Shown here in pieces: positions 13,490 through 23,506 of a stretch of DNA of 64,000 bases. The number at the start of each line of letters is the position of its first letter. Within the stretch, counting starts at the first letter, position 1. Source of the stretch: Cornus controversa. Lineage: Eukaryota; Streptophyta; Magnoliopsida; Cornales; Cornaceae. The notes beneath the pieces were generated by a model. That model was not told the origin of the DNA. It saw nothing but the letters and a program-made list of their open reading frames with translations, and did no database searches. Location of the stretch: NCBI GenBank assembly GCA_026545225.1, contig CM048852.1, forward strand, positions 13,860,146-13,924,145, written 5' to 3'. The position numbers and the translations under genes are program-made.

Positions 13490-14300
13490 TTAACTGATGC
13501 AAGTTTGGGGTTGTGGTTAGCTGGCAGTATCTATTCCTTTAATTCTGGGGGTGTTGTTATTGTTTTATGTCTTATGTGCCTACTGTAGAGGCTCATGCTT
13601 TGAGGTGTGTTTGGGTTGTATTTGGTTTTTTGGTGTGTTGATGAGGTGTTCTGTGTTGCTATGGTGTTTAGTATTATGATTGGTAGTCCAATATACATGT
13701 TTTAGGTTATGAATTCTATGCTGCTGATGTTTAGGTTCTGGTGTATTTGCTTCAACTGATGCAAGTTTCTTTGAAGCTTAATTGACAGCACCTATTCTTT
13801 CAGTTTTGGGTGGTGGTGTTGCATATTTCATCGGTTAAGGATCTGGGGCATTTGCTTTACTGGTGCAAGGCCATTGGTACTTTTTGGTGTTGTTGTGGTG
13901 TATAGTAGTCTGGACGGGTGTTACACTTAATCTGGTGCAAGGCCATTGGTAGTTGACATTGAACTATCTCTGGACAGCACAATACTGTACAATGATCTGC
14001 CTTGAGGAATTTATGTGCTAGGCCATTGGTAGTTGATGGCAGATTTCTTTAAAGTGATTTGCCTCGAAAATTTATGATGGTCGTCATATTAAAGGGAGAT
14101 GGTGCATTTGCCTTTTTCTGGTGCAAGGTCCTGTGGTGTTTTGCTGGTAGTGACTTTGGGTGGGGTTGTAATTGGTTGTTTTGGTGTGTTGCTGTGGTGT
14201 TTAGTAGTCTGGATGGTAGACTATTTTAGTGTTCTGCTACAAATTCCATGATGGTTGTCTTACCTAATGGTGATGGTGCATCAGCTTTTATGTTGCAAGC
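13490..14300 (+). repeat. Degenerate repeats in the LINE 3' untranslated region
   Basis: A motif close to CTGGTGCAAGGCCATTGG recurs in degenerate form near 13495, 13755, 13860, 13935, 14015 and 14115, often followed by TAGTTGA. Spacing is irregular (about 75-260 bases). There is no coding potential. This is unusual length and structure for a LINE 3' untranslated region. Confidence 0.6.
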
Positions 14301-14688
14301 CCAGTGATTTCTAGATATTAGCTCCTATCAGTTTTGATGGTGTTGTTGGTTATCAGATGGGTGCTCAGGATTAAAAGGGGTTTTTATAGGTAGATTTATT
14401 ACTGTTTGCGTGGTATGGTAGCAGGAGTCTTATGTTTTAAGGGAGAGGTTCTAGCTGTGTGGTGTTTTGGGTGGGGTCTGTAATGTTTTGCTTTTCATTG
14501 ACTTTTACCTGGGTTTTTTTTAATAGACTTGGGGAGTCCATTTTTGTTGTTCCCCCTTGGGGTATGCCCCAAGTCATCCTGTTCAGTTGGCTTTTGTTGA
14601 ATAAATTTCCCGCTTACCTTTCAAAAAAAAAACAATCAGAAGCATACTACAATTATCAATAAATAGAAACGATATATGATATCACAAA

Positions 14689-14710
14689 TATATATATATA
14701 TATATATATG
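14689..14710. repeat. (TA)n microsatellite
   Basis: Uninterrupted TA dinucleotide tract directly abutting the hAT-like fragment. Confidence 0.9.
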
Positions 14711-14850
14711 GCGCAATCGAGCCCAAGCCGGAGTTCACCAAGACACGGCAAAGCCGAGTTCAAGCTTGGCTTGCCGATCAAGCCCGGACACCTTCCTGAC
14801 TATGGCAAACCGAGCCTAAACATGCTCAGCTCGATTCATTTGCAGCCCTA
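14711..14850 (-). mobile_element. hAT-like non-autonomous transposon fragment
   Basis: Read on the minus strand it starts TAGGGCTGCAAATGAATCG and continues with GAGCTGAGC and GGCTTGGGCTCG-type words. This is the terminal-repeat style of a widespread plant hAT-related dispersed element. The matching other end is missing, and the fragment stops at the TA microsatellite. No 8-bp target duplication was found. No coding capacity. Confidence 0.55.
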
Positions 14851-15182
14851 AATGCACTGATTTCCCATCTCAGTATATCATAGAAGAAACTTAGGTGTCA
14901 AAAACGAAGTTACTCAGTGAGTAAACCCAATTACTTATTTATTATTACTATCTCTACAAGAATCTAGAGCTCAATAAAACTTGAAAAAAAAAGGTGAAGT
15001 AGCTTTAATCAATATAATTTTATCCATAGTGGAATTTGGGAGGCAAATTTTAGAGAACATAATTAGTTCAATGGCAGATAAAGCATCAAAAATCATATGC
15101 AAAGACGAATTAATATAAAGTTCTGAACACAATAGCTCATTGTTGACAACTTGTGAAACCTAGTAAAACAATTGCCGCACTA
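14851..15182. other. Unannotated intergenic DNA
   Basis: AT-rich sequence with no recognised gene, RNA or repeat. Confidence 0.5.
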
Positions 15183-16059
15183 GCTCCAATGCCTTTGAAC
15201 AAATGACTTCAACTAAACCACAGAGGAAGAAACCATATTCTATCGAGTAGAATACAGATGTCCAAAGACGAAAGCCACCAATTTTGAGTCATACAACCCA
15301 ATTAGTCAAGAAGCAATTGCTCTAATGCATTTGAACAAATGACCTCAAACTAAACCACCGAGGAAGAAATAGGAGTGGTAATTTTCTCCTTCCCGCCCCA
15401 CCCCTTCCCTTAGTAGGCCCCTAAACGGGATAGGGGCAGGTAAGGTATTTTGATTTAAAACTCGACTCTGGTTTGGGGGCGGATTTATAGTTAAACGCAT
15501 CCCGATTATATATAAATATATATATACCCTTAGTTTTATTAAAATATTCCTTTACTACCCTCATATATATATATATATACATAGTATACTACAATTTTAT
15601 GTATTCAATTCATCATTTTCATCCTAGACCTAGAGACTTGACGAGATAGAGAGAACACCAGTTACGCCGCTATCCTCACTAACCTCTCCCACTCTCAAAG
15701 TAGCCTTCTATCAGCAATTCATGCCATTTTGGTGAAGGTATTCTCTCTCCCTCGGGTCATGGCTTAGAGTTCCAGTGAGAACTCTCTACCTCACACTCTC
15801 TATCTCGTTCTAACCATGGTCCATGGCTTAGACGCTTAGAGTTCCTGTGAGAACTCTCTCTCTCCCCCCCCTCTCTCTTTCTCTCTCTCTCTCTCTATCC
15901 AGTTATATATATATCATCTTTTATGTCTATGTTTCTGATTTTTGCGGTGATTTTTTGTAGGGTTTACATGATTCATTTTTAAAATTTTAGAGTTTCTAAA
16001 AATAAAAAAATTTGAGTCTTAAATGGGGCGGGACGAGACGTCGAGGGAGGGACAGCATT

Positions 16060-17478
16060 TGATGTGGCTAAACTCGAATTATATTGTAAGCTTAATTTTG
16101 CCCTTTTTATCAAAATATAATTTAACCACTCGCAAGAGCACGAATCTTTATAGATACGATTCTATATAGAGGGTATCGATCCCACGAGAACTAGTCGCAA
16201 TTGTTTTAAAGAAAGATTATTTCTACTTTAATCCTAAAAACAGGTTTTTGAATTTTTGTTTATAAACTATTGCATGAATGTAATGACAATAAAATTAAAG
16301 AGTAAAGGATGGGAGAGAGAAATAGGGTTGGTTTCCACCACTAGCCATTCACATGTTCATAAGTGTAGCAAGCATGTGATTCATTAATTAAATGCCTAAC
16401 AATGTCATTAGGCTTGTGACCTCAATGACATATCAAAAGATCAATGTGTTCGTCCACCTATCATAATCCATCTTCAATAAGCATAGCTCTTCAACCTAAC
16501 TAACTATCTAATTACCCTAATCTCTAAGTGAACATACATTCATCCAAACTACCTTATCTTGGCATGGTTTATACAAACAAAAACAACACATTCATTTAAA
16601 CACCATTATCTAGCCATCATTTGCACTTCTTGTGGAATATGCAAATGTTGTGCATTCACATGAATATTATACTCTAAGACAAGAATAAAACCAAAATCAT
16701 ATGAATATATAAAAGAAATGTATTAGTGTACATGATCACTAGGCTAAATAATCAACATTTAATTACAAATCCCAAGTGCTACAAAGATGAACAAGTTTAC
16801 ATGGCTAGGGGTTGAAACCAACACCCTAGTAGAAGAGTTAGTTGCTCATGGTTGCCTTACACTCTTCCATTGATGAAGAAAGTGAAGCTTCTTGGTCTGG
16901 TTCAGCTTCTCCTCTTCCTCTCCCGAAGGTCTCTCCTTGGATAATCTGATGTGTGTTGAGAGATATGTGAGATGTGTGGCTTTTTAGTGCTTTAAGGCTT
17001 CCTTTTTCAACCTTGGGGCCCACCATATATATATATATATCAATATATATATCCCTTGTATCAAGAAGGTCCCCAAGGGTCTTGTTCAAGTCAGACAATC
17101 CCCCTAAGTCGTGCAAAAAGGGAGATTTTGTTGCAAGTGGGAGAGCAGGTGAGCAAGTGGGCAAGTGGCTTCTGCAGAATCTTGATCAATCGAGATTGGA
17201 TCTCGATTGATCGAGATTTCGATCAATCGAAATGAGATCTCGATCAATCGAGATCTTGATTGATCGAGATCAACATCTCGATTGATCGAGATGCCTTTAG
17301 CTGCATTTTTGACTTTTCTCTTCAGCTGTAAAAAACCTTCAAACTTTGCTCCATTTACTACAATACCTGCAATACATCAAAAACACAAAAATACCGTAAA
17401 CATATCTCGGTAATCATAAAAACGGAACTAACATAGGCAATAAAGAGGGTTCAAATGCATAGAATTGAACACTTATCA
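16060..17478 (-). mobile_element. Solo LTR of an Athila/Tat-like Gypsy element
   Basis: A 1.4-kb LTR fossil on the minus strand, beginning TGATAAGTGTTCAATTC and ending GCCACATCA, nested in the hAT-like element. It shares its start and overall plan with the LTR at 49496-51035, which begins TGATAGGCGTTGAATG. Common internal words include CACCCTAGTAGAAG/ACCCTAGTGGATG and a GGTATCGAT(C/A)CC-like segment. No internal coding region accompanies it, so it is probably the product of LTR-LTR recombination. The flanking 5-mers resemble each other only imperfectly, implying age. Confidence 0.65.
17183..17292. repeat. Palindromic TCGATCAATCGA-type array inside the solo LTR
   Basis: Six to seven copies of a 14-16-base near-palindromic motif (TCGATTGATCGAGAT and its complement ATCTCGATCAATCGA) sit every 20-24 bases, in alternating or ambiguous orientation because the core is self-complementary. 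Confidence 0.85.
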
Positions 17479-17622
17479 GTATCCCAATTACCTTCCTAGG
17501 GCGAGGATGCTATTGTTACCAAAACCCCGTCCCGGGGTAAGGGCATGGTTGTTATGCTTGATTTTCTAACGGGGCAAGGAAGGGTTAGCCAAACCCACCC
17601 CGTTGACATCCCTAGGAAGAAA

Positions 17623-20600
17623 ACATAATCTATTGAGTAGAACACAGATGAAGAAAACCACCAATTCTAGCCATACAAGCCCATTAGTCAAGAAGAACAA
17701 TGATACCTTTTAGAAGAACATCAAACAAAAAATGAATCCCATCTCTTATATCCAAGTAGTAGAAAAGATAGGAGGGGGGAAAAGGATCCTTCTTCCGAAT
17801 TCCAAATATGGTAAACAAGACAATTGCTCAAGATATACATCCAATACATTACATGTTTCACTTACATTTACTAATTCAATGATTCACAATATAGTTCAAA
17901 GCAATAAACATGAATCAAGCAGATTCTTGCAAGATATCTAATACCAGGCATAAATTGCTGATTAGCATAAGTCTCAATATCAAAACACCTTACAAACAGA
18001 ATCACTTTATAGTATCTAAAACCTTATAATTGAGCACAATCAAAACAAAGGAAGTCTCAATGGTGTAATGACCTCACCTTACACTATAGGATTCATAAAA
18101 ACAGAACAAGCATGTGCTAGCAAAGAGGTTGTAGTCAGAGAAAAAGAAAAGCTGTTAAGAGATAAAACATTAAATCAATTAGAATTTAACATCTTATTAA
18201 GTTAAAGTGAAATTGAGATTATTGAAAGATATCTACTAATTCTAGAAAGTAGGAAAATAAGAGAGAAAACATCATTGTTATTCTCATTTTTCTCTTTCTG
18301 AATCCATACTTGAATCACAAGAGTTTGAACGCTAAACACATGCAAGAAGATCATAAAAGTAATAGTGGAGATAATAATATTACTTATCTAGCTATCATTT
18401 CACGTATTGGGCTTCTGTTACAATAAATAATTGGATGTTTTGTTAGGGGCCACTGGCCGACAAGCAGGAGAATGCAGGTCTAATTATAAATGCTGCCACT
18501 TTACACAAAATAATGCTGAGAGTTTATCTCCAGGCTTTTCCTATCAACACCTCGAGTAGGGCATGTAGGCAAGACTAAACTGGGTAATATATGTGTGTGT
18601 GTGTATTTGTTCTTTTTGAAGATTTTCTTTAATCCCAATCCTCCATTATATTCACTAAGGTCTGTATATTTTGTTTCTTATGTTTTGGTTTCTACGTCTT
18701 GTTAGTAATTTCTCTCCTTCTCCATTTGACAAAGACTGACCTTCCTTAAACGGCGCCAATTTTTTCTATTATACTATTGGACAAAAATTGGATATATAGC
18801 CAAGTAAAAAATCTAGTTGCAATTCACATGCAGCAAAACACAAAAAGAAAAAACGATGAAAAAAACCACAACTCCAGATACAATGTCTGTAATATGAATT
18901 TTAATTAAATGCATCTAAGCATTTTAAATAGCAAAAAATTGCTTATACTTAAAAATCCAAGTACTAAGTAATAAATAGGATGAACTTATAACAACAGAGG
19001 AATATATAACTTAATGCCAGCATACATGATAAAATAAAATAAACAAAATTCAAAGCAAGTTTAAATTACTTTAAATTGATTACATATAAAGTAAACCTCT
19101 ACCAAATGGAGTCTAACAAAATACCAAACACATTTCCAAAAAAAAAATCAACAAAAATATTCAGATCCTTTATATCAAACCCAAAAACCCTATTTCGTAT
19201 TGAATATAGAGATCAGATACATGAGAATTAAATACATTAGAACCACATAAATATGTGAAGTGCCACTTGGAAAAAAAAATGGTAGATTAAGAAATTAAGA
19301 TTCCTTGTGTAAAGAGCATTAGTTCATTAATATAGCTATTTTATTTTCAGGATGATATCATAAATGTAGTTGGAACATGATATGTTAGGGGCATTAGTTT
19401 GTACATATGGCTGTTCTAATTCCAGGATGGTTTAGGCAAGCGTTTCAAGAGAATGTAGGTCAACATGCTCTCAATTTAGCTATTTGTTGCATGACAAGGT
19501 AAGCTCGGAGACAGTGAATAAAATAAAAAAGGAAACTTTAAGCTCTTTTGCATGCGGAAAGAGAGCATCATTATTTTTTCCTTCTGTTATTTGCTATTTA
19601 AGTGATTTGGGGGCAGAAAGATCATATATTGCAAAATCATATATTGCAAAACTTAAGAATTAAGGCCATTGCTGACTTGAGATTAAGTCTAATCATTCAT
19701 ATGGACGTTGAAAAATCAAATCATATGTTTTTGTATGACACTTAAAACAAGAAGTGAAATTTTTTTTAATTTACAAAAAGTAAGCCTAGAATTATCTTTT
19801 TCCAGCAAGAACCACATACATTTAAACCTCTAACACTCAACTTAAGAAAGCCTTATCATAACAGCACCTAGAGTAGCAGCTTGCAACTGCTACACCAATG
19901 AAACTACAACTCCTCGGCTGCATTTAAAAACAACATACTACATTTAACTAGCATCTCCCTGATTCAATTTCAAAAATGACAAAATTCATATTTTTTTAAA
20001 TAGACAGTCGATAACCAGATATCGTGCCACACTGAAGACACTTGCATTAACCAAGTTTGAGAGATAATTTATAAAAGCTTTTATTTATGAATAACTGATT
20101 TATAAAAACATGGAACTCTACAAACTTGTAGTGGGCATTTATATACTAGTGTAGGCAATCCAATAGAAGGTTCCAAGGTACTTTGCAAGCAGATCAAAAC
20201 AACTTTGTTTATGTAACTTCTGATAAGATGACTTCGAATCAAATCCAATTATTTTGGCAGCCATAAAGAAAGACTAACTAAAATGAACAACTCTAGCAGA
20301 AATTACTGCTTTAATCAATTCCTAGCAAATTTCCATTTAAACATCTTGAGTTAAAAGGAAAATGAAAATGAAAATCTAGAAGACAGGAACCCCAACTTAT
20401 TGGAATATCTCAATCAATGTATTTAATCTAAACCAGATCAAATCAACAATAAATAGCAAAAAGTTAGTAACCCATTCCAGTCAAATCCCCATTAAATCAC
20501 TATCGTTGCCGGAAAACAATCAAATTATGTTTCTCATTAGCAGATATGGCTGGAGATTTCAGAAATCCAAAAGCCAAATTCAATAAGAAGATCCTTAATC

Positions 20601-21112
20601 AGCTAATTAAAACACAGACTAGTTCAAAAACAACAATTCCAGCATATACAATTTAATTCTATATTAAAAACCCACATGCAAAAATCCATACTAAATAGAC
20701 CCAACGAGTGAATCAAGCCCTACCCAAATCGAAACCAGAACACACAACAAAAATTGAGGGATAGTTTTTAGAAAAACAAGAAATTTCCACGGGAAGAATT
20801 TGCTATAAAGCTTCAAATAAAAACACATCCATATATAAGAAACCCACAAGCACAAACGCACACAGAACACTCTCAATCAATAAATCAATCCTAATCGAAT
20901 TAAATAACACAAATTGAGAGATGAAAATATACACAAGAACAAGAAATTCCCACACAAACATCTTATTGCTGAGATTTAGATGGAAAGGAGAAAGTTGATA
21001 AAACCCAAAGCCCAGATTCATGGAAAGACTGCAATCGATAAAAACTAAACTCTAAAAGTCCAAACAACTATCAATTGATACAGCTAAGAAATGGGTAAGA
21101 AAGAAACATTAC
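17623..21112. other. AT-rich noncoding DNA, possibly intron of the rhomboid pseudogene
   Basis: No coding similarity on either strand. It lies immediately downstream, in the minus direction, of the GT splice donor of the rhomboid-like exon, so at least the right part may be old intron. It holds a (TG)n run near 18587-18604. It also holds a diverged duplication around 19315-19440, where AGCATTAGTTCATTAATATAG and GGCATTAGTTTGTACATATGG are followed by similar words. Confidence 0.45.
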
Positions 21113-21137
21113 GTTGAAGAGGAAGGGCCAAAGAGAG
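21113..21137 (-). pseudogene. Rhomboid-like (RBL) exon 1, 3' end
   Basis: The last bases of the exon split by the Tat element. On the minus strand it reads CTCTCTTTGGCCC and on to TCAAC, encoding FGPSSST, followed by the intron start GTAATG at 21112. In plant RHOMBOID-like proteins the string NPLFGPSSST occurs just before the first long membrane part. The upstream half, ending KDNPL, is at 30124-30228. The GAGAG at 21133-21137 is the left target-site duplication. Confidence 0.75.
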
Positions 21138-21446
21138 TGTAGCACAAGAAAATCGCCGCATAACACGTGTAATCAACAGGATACGTGGCAGCCATGTCAT
21201 CCCCGACAAAATAACGTAGACATAAAAGAAATTCCGAGATCTCCTCCCAAATTGCCAACATTTGAGCACTGAATTCCGGCAGCCAATAAAGGCATAATTT
21301 CATCCTATTAAACGAAGAAATTAAGGGCACAATCAATGTATTCATGACACTATTTAAATGATGGAAAAGAGAATGAAAAGTAGATATTTTTTGGAGAGAA
21401 AGAAAATTTCTCTGTTAAGTGTAGTAGCATTTTTTCTGTACCTACA
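21138..21446 (+). repeat. 5' LTR of the Tat element
   Basis: Starts TGTAGCACAAG, ends CTGTACCTACA. Matches the 3' LTR over its whole 309 bases as far as can be read. A TATA-like TATTTAAAT lies about 90 bases before the end and is a plausible promoter element. Confidence 0.93.
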
Positions 21447-21448
21447 CT

Positions 21449-21467
21449 TTGGCGCCGTCTGTGGGAA
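21449..21467 (+). other. Primer-binding site of the Tat element
   Basis: TTTGGCGCCGTCTGTGGGA directly follows the 5' LTR. TGGCGCC complements a tRNA 3' end of the GGCGCCA type, as commonly used by plant Tat/Athila elements. The exact tRNA is not determined. Confidence 0.7.
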
Positions 21468-21479
21468 ACGAAACAGTCT

Positions 21480-23505
21480 AAAGATTCCTGAGGAGTTTAT
21501 GCCTGTACAGCTACGTTCCGGAACCATAACGGGGCAACCGTCACCCTCACCAGATCACTCGATGGACCAGAATCAGACACAAGAACAACTCCTGCAGGAG
21601 ATGCGGAAACAGTTGGAAGAATCCAACCGAAGGAACGAACTACTACAGGAAAAGATCGCCCGACTCACTGAAAAAAGACCGGAGAACGCTTCCCCTGAGA
21701 GGGGGGCATCGGTAGAATATAATTCTGCTCGAGACGAAGGACGGACAGCTGAACTACCAGGATCCCAAACCACCAGACCGGACGTCAGTTACGACGCACT
21801 GACCAAGCGACTGGAGGAGGTTAACGCCGATATCAAGGATCTGAAGAACCTGACCCCCGCGGATCTGGCAACACAGGTCGCTAGCAAGGTGATACAGTCT
21901 CCTTTTTCAGACGAAATAAGAAAGTCTCCTAATCCGAAGAAATTCACTCTCCCGAGCTTCATCACCTTCGACGGCACGACCGACCCTGTTGACCACCTTT
22001 TTCATGTGCAGCAAAGAATGACTCTGTACGCTGAGGACGAAAACCTCATGTGCAAGGTGTTTCCAACTAGCCTGTCCGGAGCGGCTCTAACTTGGTTTAA
22101 ACAACAGCCTTCAGGAACAATTCCCAGTTTCACAAAACTGTGTGAGCTTTTCATCGCTCAATACATCGGTAACCGGCGACAGAAGAAAACAATTTCTTCA
22201 CTTTTTACCATGAAGCAAACAAAGGGGGAGACCCTGAAATCCTTCATGACCAGATTCAATCTGGAAATGTCTCTGATAGACGGCTGCGACCAGGCCGCGG
22301 CCGTGGAAGCCTTCAAAATAGCCATGATCCCCGGTTCAAAATTCCACTCATCCTTAGTCAGGAAAACTCCCAAGACTATGGGCGATCTAAATGCCAAGGC
22401 GCAGGGATATCTCAGCCTCGAAGAAGATGAAGCCCTGAGACAGCAAAGGACAGCACTGATCAGCGTGGGGTCCATGCCCAAGGACAAGGGCGATAAACCA
22501 AAGACTCAAAGCAGGATACCCCTCGTACCTTCTACATCAGGGAAACGACCCAGGATCGAAGAAAAGAACACGCCACTGAAATGCACCCTGGCAAGATTAT
22601 ATCAAGAAAACAAGGGCCGGGGCATATTCCGAACACCTCCACCGATCCGAGTCCCAGCCGAACTCAGAGATAAAAGCAAACACTGCGCGCTACACCAGGA
22701 TTACGGCCACACCACTAATGAATGCCGGAATCTCAGAGGCCAGACAGAGGCGATCATCGCCAAAGGAGGTCTAGCGGAGTACGTGGTGAAGGGACAACCT
22801 ATTCAGAACGAACGCAGTGCTCCAGACCGAAGAGAGAATCTGAACCAGAATCCAGTCAGGACGATCAATACAATACACGGCTACGCAACCAAAGTGGACC
22901 AAGGATCGAATCGATCCGTCCTTCGCCAAGCAAAAAGAATACAGAAGATGGTGGAAATAAATTCTATTCAAACCACAGGTTCCGCCACCCAGATTACATT
23001 CGGAGATCCAGACCTAATGAGGGTACAACTCCCTCATGAAGATCCACTGGTGATTAGTCTATTGGTGGCCAATTGTTGGGTCAAGAGAGTACTCGTCGAC
23101 GCAGGGTCGAGCGCAAATGTAATGACACTGGAGGTATTCAAGCAGCTAGGAATTGGAGGCGACCAGATCAAGCGAGCCGAAGGTCCGCTAGTAGGATTCG
23201 ACGGAAATAAAGTACTCCCAACTGGAACAGTAGCACTGTCTGTGACGGCAGCGCTAAGGACGCTCAGGGAATCATTTGTGATAGCAGACGTACACTCTTC
23301 GTACAACCTTATAATGGGAAGGGGTTGGATTCACAGAATGCAAGGAGTGCCATCAACCCTGCACCAAGTGATGAGATGTCTAACTCCTAATGGCAAAGGA
23401 ACAGTGGACCTTCGGGGTGATCAGGTAGCCGCGAAGGAATGCTACTCGCTCACCATCAGGAGCACACCGAGAGATGAGAAAACTTCAGAAGCCAACAACC
23501 AATAG
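21480..23505 (+). CDS. Tat element gag-protease region
   Basis: Gag builds the virus-like particle and the protease matures it. An N-terminal coiled-coil stretch (around QEQLLQEMRKQLEESNRRN) is followed by the capsid-type gag domain with GTTDPVDHLFHVQQRM and GAALTWFKQQPSG, typical of plant Retrotrans_gag. A CALHQDYGHTTNECRNL segment follows at the position of a zinc knuckle. The aspartic protease has VLVDAGSSANVM as the active-site region and YNLIMGRGWIH as the flap-distal motif. The reading frame extends back into the 5' LTR, so the true start is uncertain. It looks intact. Regulation would be by the LTR promoter. Confidence 0.88.
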
Positions 23506-23506
23506 C

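Larger units (their letters stand above)
11100..14638 (+). mobile_element. L1-type LINE, 5'-truncated, with 3' region and A tail
   Basis: A non-LTR retrotransposon that begins inside ORF2, just upstream of the reverse transcriptase. ORF1 and the endonuclease domain are absent, as expected from incomplete reverse transcription. The element runs through reverse transcriptase, a zinc-binding reverse-transcriptase-associated domain and a 1.2-kb 3' untranslated region. It ends in CTTACCTTTC followed by about 9-10 A residues at 14627-14636. I found no convincing target-site duplication; the 5' limit is set only by loss of coding similarity and is approximate. Confidence 0.82.
15370..17614. mobile_element. 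hAT-like non-autonomous transposon (host of a solo LTR)
   Basis: Ends are TAGGAGTGGTAATTTTC on the left and, read inward from the right, TAGGGATGTCAACGGGGTGG. Both are followed by GC-rich CCCCGCCCC-type sequence. This end style and the perfect 8-bp target duplication GGAAGAAA (15362-15369 and 17615-17622) fit the hAT superfamily. Without the nested LTR the element would be about 0.82 kb and has no transposase, so it depended on an enzyme supplied in trans. It carries CT and TA microsatellites at 15500-15580 and 15860-15915. Confidence 0.82.
15183..17700. repeat. 136-bp tandem duplication, second copy split by a transposon
   Basis: Copy 1 spans about 15183-15318 and copy 2 begins at 15319. 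Both start GCTC(C/T)AATGC(C/A)TTTGAACAAATG. Both contain GGAAGAAA followed by TCTAT(C/T)GAGTAGAA and CATTAGTCAAGAAG-like words. Copy 2 is interrupted after GGAAGAAA by the element at 15370-17614 and resumes at 17615. Copy 1 therefore shows what the site looked like before the insertion. Confidence 0.85.

Noticed and set aside
13403-13588. 61-codon ORF after the LINE
   Set aside because: It lies in the LINE 3' untranslated region and is hydrophobic by base composition; no independent gene.
14459-14662. Open stretch with membrane-like composition near the LINE A tail
   Set aside because: It runs through the LINE 3' end into the A tail, so it is not a gene.
14600-14680. Target-site duplication for the first LINE
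   Set aside because: The sequence after the A tail (CAATCAGAAGCATACTAC) was not found near 11050-11130.
14640-21112. Downstream exons of the rhomboid-like gene
   Set aside because: I looked on the minus strand for the GHQGWRL, WLHAG and GxSG regions and did not see them; the fragment seems to lack the catalytic part.
21358-21446. Methionine-rich start of the gag frame in the LTR as a true N-terminus
   Set aside because: The same stretch occurs in the 3' LTR at 30030, so it is LTR sequence that happens to be open; the real gag start cannot be decided.
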